A stretch of DNA of 33,592 bases, from positions 1 to 33,592 of the forward strand of contig CAZUQA010000008.1 of assembly GCA_964622375.1 (NCBI GenBank), written 5' to 3'. Made by a program: the position numbers and the translations under genes. This document shows positions 32,684 to 33,592 of the stretch, piece by piece. Within the stretch, counting starts at the first letter, position 1. Each line of letters starts with the position of its first letter. Under the pieces are notes generated by a model that worked only from the letters and a program-made list of their open reading frames with translations, was not told the DNA's origin and made no database searches. This stretch comes from CAZUQA01 sp964622375. GTDB taxonomy: Bacteria; Bacillota_I; Bacilli_A; Erysipelotrichales; Erysipelotrichaceae.

Positions 32684-33592
32684 GTGGAATATTTAGCATT
32701 AGCCGAGCTTTTATATCCGGAAGTCACAAAAACTATTTCTGATTATAACGTACTTTACCCACGACGTAATTTAGCTGCAACAGCTGAAGTAGTTAGGTTT
32801 GCTCCGAGTCCGACCGGTCGTATCCATTTGGGCAATTTGTTTGCCGCTTTTATTCCTGAGGTTATCGCCCGTCAAAGCAAGGGCGTTTTTATCTTGCGCA
32901 TTGAAGATACTGACAGTAAAAGAGAAGTAGAAAATGGCGTCGATTTAATACTCGCCGATTTAAATGAATATGACTATAAAATTGATGAAGGCCCAAAGAC
33001 TGGTGGGAAATATGGTCCTTATATTCAAAGTGAGCGTCGGGAAATCTATGCGGCAGTGGCGAAATATCTAGTTTCAATCGATCGGGCTTATCCTTGTTTT
33101 TGTCAGCCGGAAGAATTGGATGAGATGCGCAAGCGACAGGAAAGCACAAAAAGTCGAATCGGCTACTATGGGAAGTATGCCAAGTGTCGGCAATTGTCAC
33201 TTGATGAGATTAAAAGAAAGCTGGACAATGGCGAAAAATTTGTTCTTCGTTTAAAGAGTCAAGGTGACTTTGACAAGAAAATTGTCTTTGACGACTTAAT
33301 AAAAGGGAGAATAGCGTTAAATCAAAATGATATCGACCACGTCATCATGAAATCTGACGGCTTACCGCCTTATGGTTTTGCGCATGTCGTGGATGATTAT
33401 CTGATGGGGGTGACGACCATCATGCGAGATGACTGGTACATTTCCTCAGTACCTTTTCATCTGGAAGTTTGGGAAGCTTGTGGTTTTAAGCAACCGCGCT
33501 TTGCCCACATCTTACCGATCTGTGTGAAAGACGGTGAGACGATTCGAAAACTAAGTAAAAGAAAAGATCCCGAAGCAGCGATCAGTTATTAC
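32684..33592 (+). CDS. gltX: Glutamyl-tRNA synthetase, 3' truncated by window end
   Basis: The first 303 codons of a class I GluRS, which charges tRNA with glutamate. An extension of about 40 residues (VEYLALAELLYPE...) precedes the Rossmann fold, as in the clostridial GltX forms I know. The HIGH motif is in FAPSPTGRIHLGNL, followed by LRIEDTDSKREVENG, the C-x-C containing insert near PCFCQPEEL, HVVDDYLMGVTTIMRDDW and the KMSKS equivalent KLSKRKDP near the edge. The anticodon-binding domain lies outside, so whether it charges tRNA-Glu, tRNA-Gln or both cannot be read. Start GTG 32684 is inferred from an AAAGGA 11 nt upstream; no ATG is available. The tRNA-Gln gene directly upstream suggests linked transcription. 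Confidence 0.92.
   Translation, partial: MEYLALAELLYPEVTKTISDYNVLYPRRNLAATAEVVRFAPSPTGRIHLGNLFAAFIPEVIARQSKGVFILRIEDTDSKREVENGVDLILADLNEYDYKIDEGPKTGGKYGPYIQSERREIYAAVAKYLVSIDRAYPCFCQPEELDEMRKRQESTKSRIGYYGKYAKCRQLSLDEIKRKLDNGEKFVLRLKSQGDFDKKIVFDDLIKGRIALNQNDIDHVIMKSDGLPPYGFAHVVDDYLMGVTTIMRDDWYISSVPFHLEVWEACGFKQPRFAHILPICVKDGETIRKLSKRKDPEAAISYY

Noticed and set aside
32889..33200. A 103-codon frame antisense to gltX
   Set aside because: It lies wholly within the GluRS catalytic domain coding sequence.

Overview
The window looks like a chromosomal stretch of a low-GC Bacillota, probably a Clostridia-like lineage; I cannot name a genus. Grounds are the AT-rich sequence, Gram-positive Shine-Dalgarno sites, a LytR-CpsA-Psr (LCP) attachment protein, a sortase-type surface protein, a DUF3798 lipoprotein, tRNA genes with encoded CCA and a GluRS with the N-terminal extension seen in clostridial GltX. 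Both edges cut genes: a glycosyltransferase at the left and gltX at the right.

Region 1 (1-15.9 kb) is a cell-surface polysaccharide locus. Three large paralogous proteins end in a TupA-like ATP-grasp domain preceded by a GT-A-like domain; two also carry an N-terminal GT2 domain. Around them lie a small GT2, a polyprenyl-phosphate sugar-phosphate transferase, a convergent LCP ligase, a DUF3798 lipoprotein, a methyltransferase-like protein and a GT2-GT8 fusion. A plausible flow is: the phosphotransferase primes the lipid carrier, the GTs extend the chain, the ATP-grasp domains add an acyl or amino-acid type substituent (teichuronopeptide-like), and LCP attaches the product to the wall. No flippase or polymerase is visible.

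Region 2 (15.9-19.0 kb) is AT-rich accessory DNA: two membrane-anchored unknown proteins flank a small DUF4329-like protein, followed by a decayed Rhs/YD-repeat fragment and a GC-rich repeat patch. It reads as the remains of a polymorphic-toxin locus.

Region 3 (19.0-29.2 kb) is a glycogen block: glgB, a pilin-like sortase substrate with its own terminator, then glgP, type I pullulanase, a PPC/DUF296 protein and a patatin phospholipase, the last four apparently one operon.

Region 4 (29.3-33.6 kb) holds tRNA-Asn and tRNA-Glu with a promoter and terminator. A Fic-family gene with a near-consensus promoter and overlapping palindrome follows, then a second, chimeric copy of the tRNA 3' region, so the fic segment is bounded by direct repeats. 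After it come a hemolysin III family membrane protein, a decapitated left-handed beta-helix acetyltransferase, tRNA-Gln(CUG) and the start of gltX. All assignments rest on reading motifs by eye; no database search was run.
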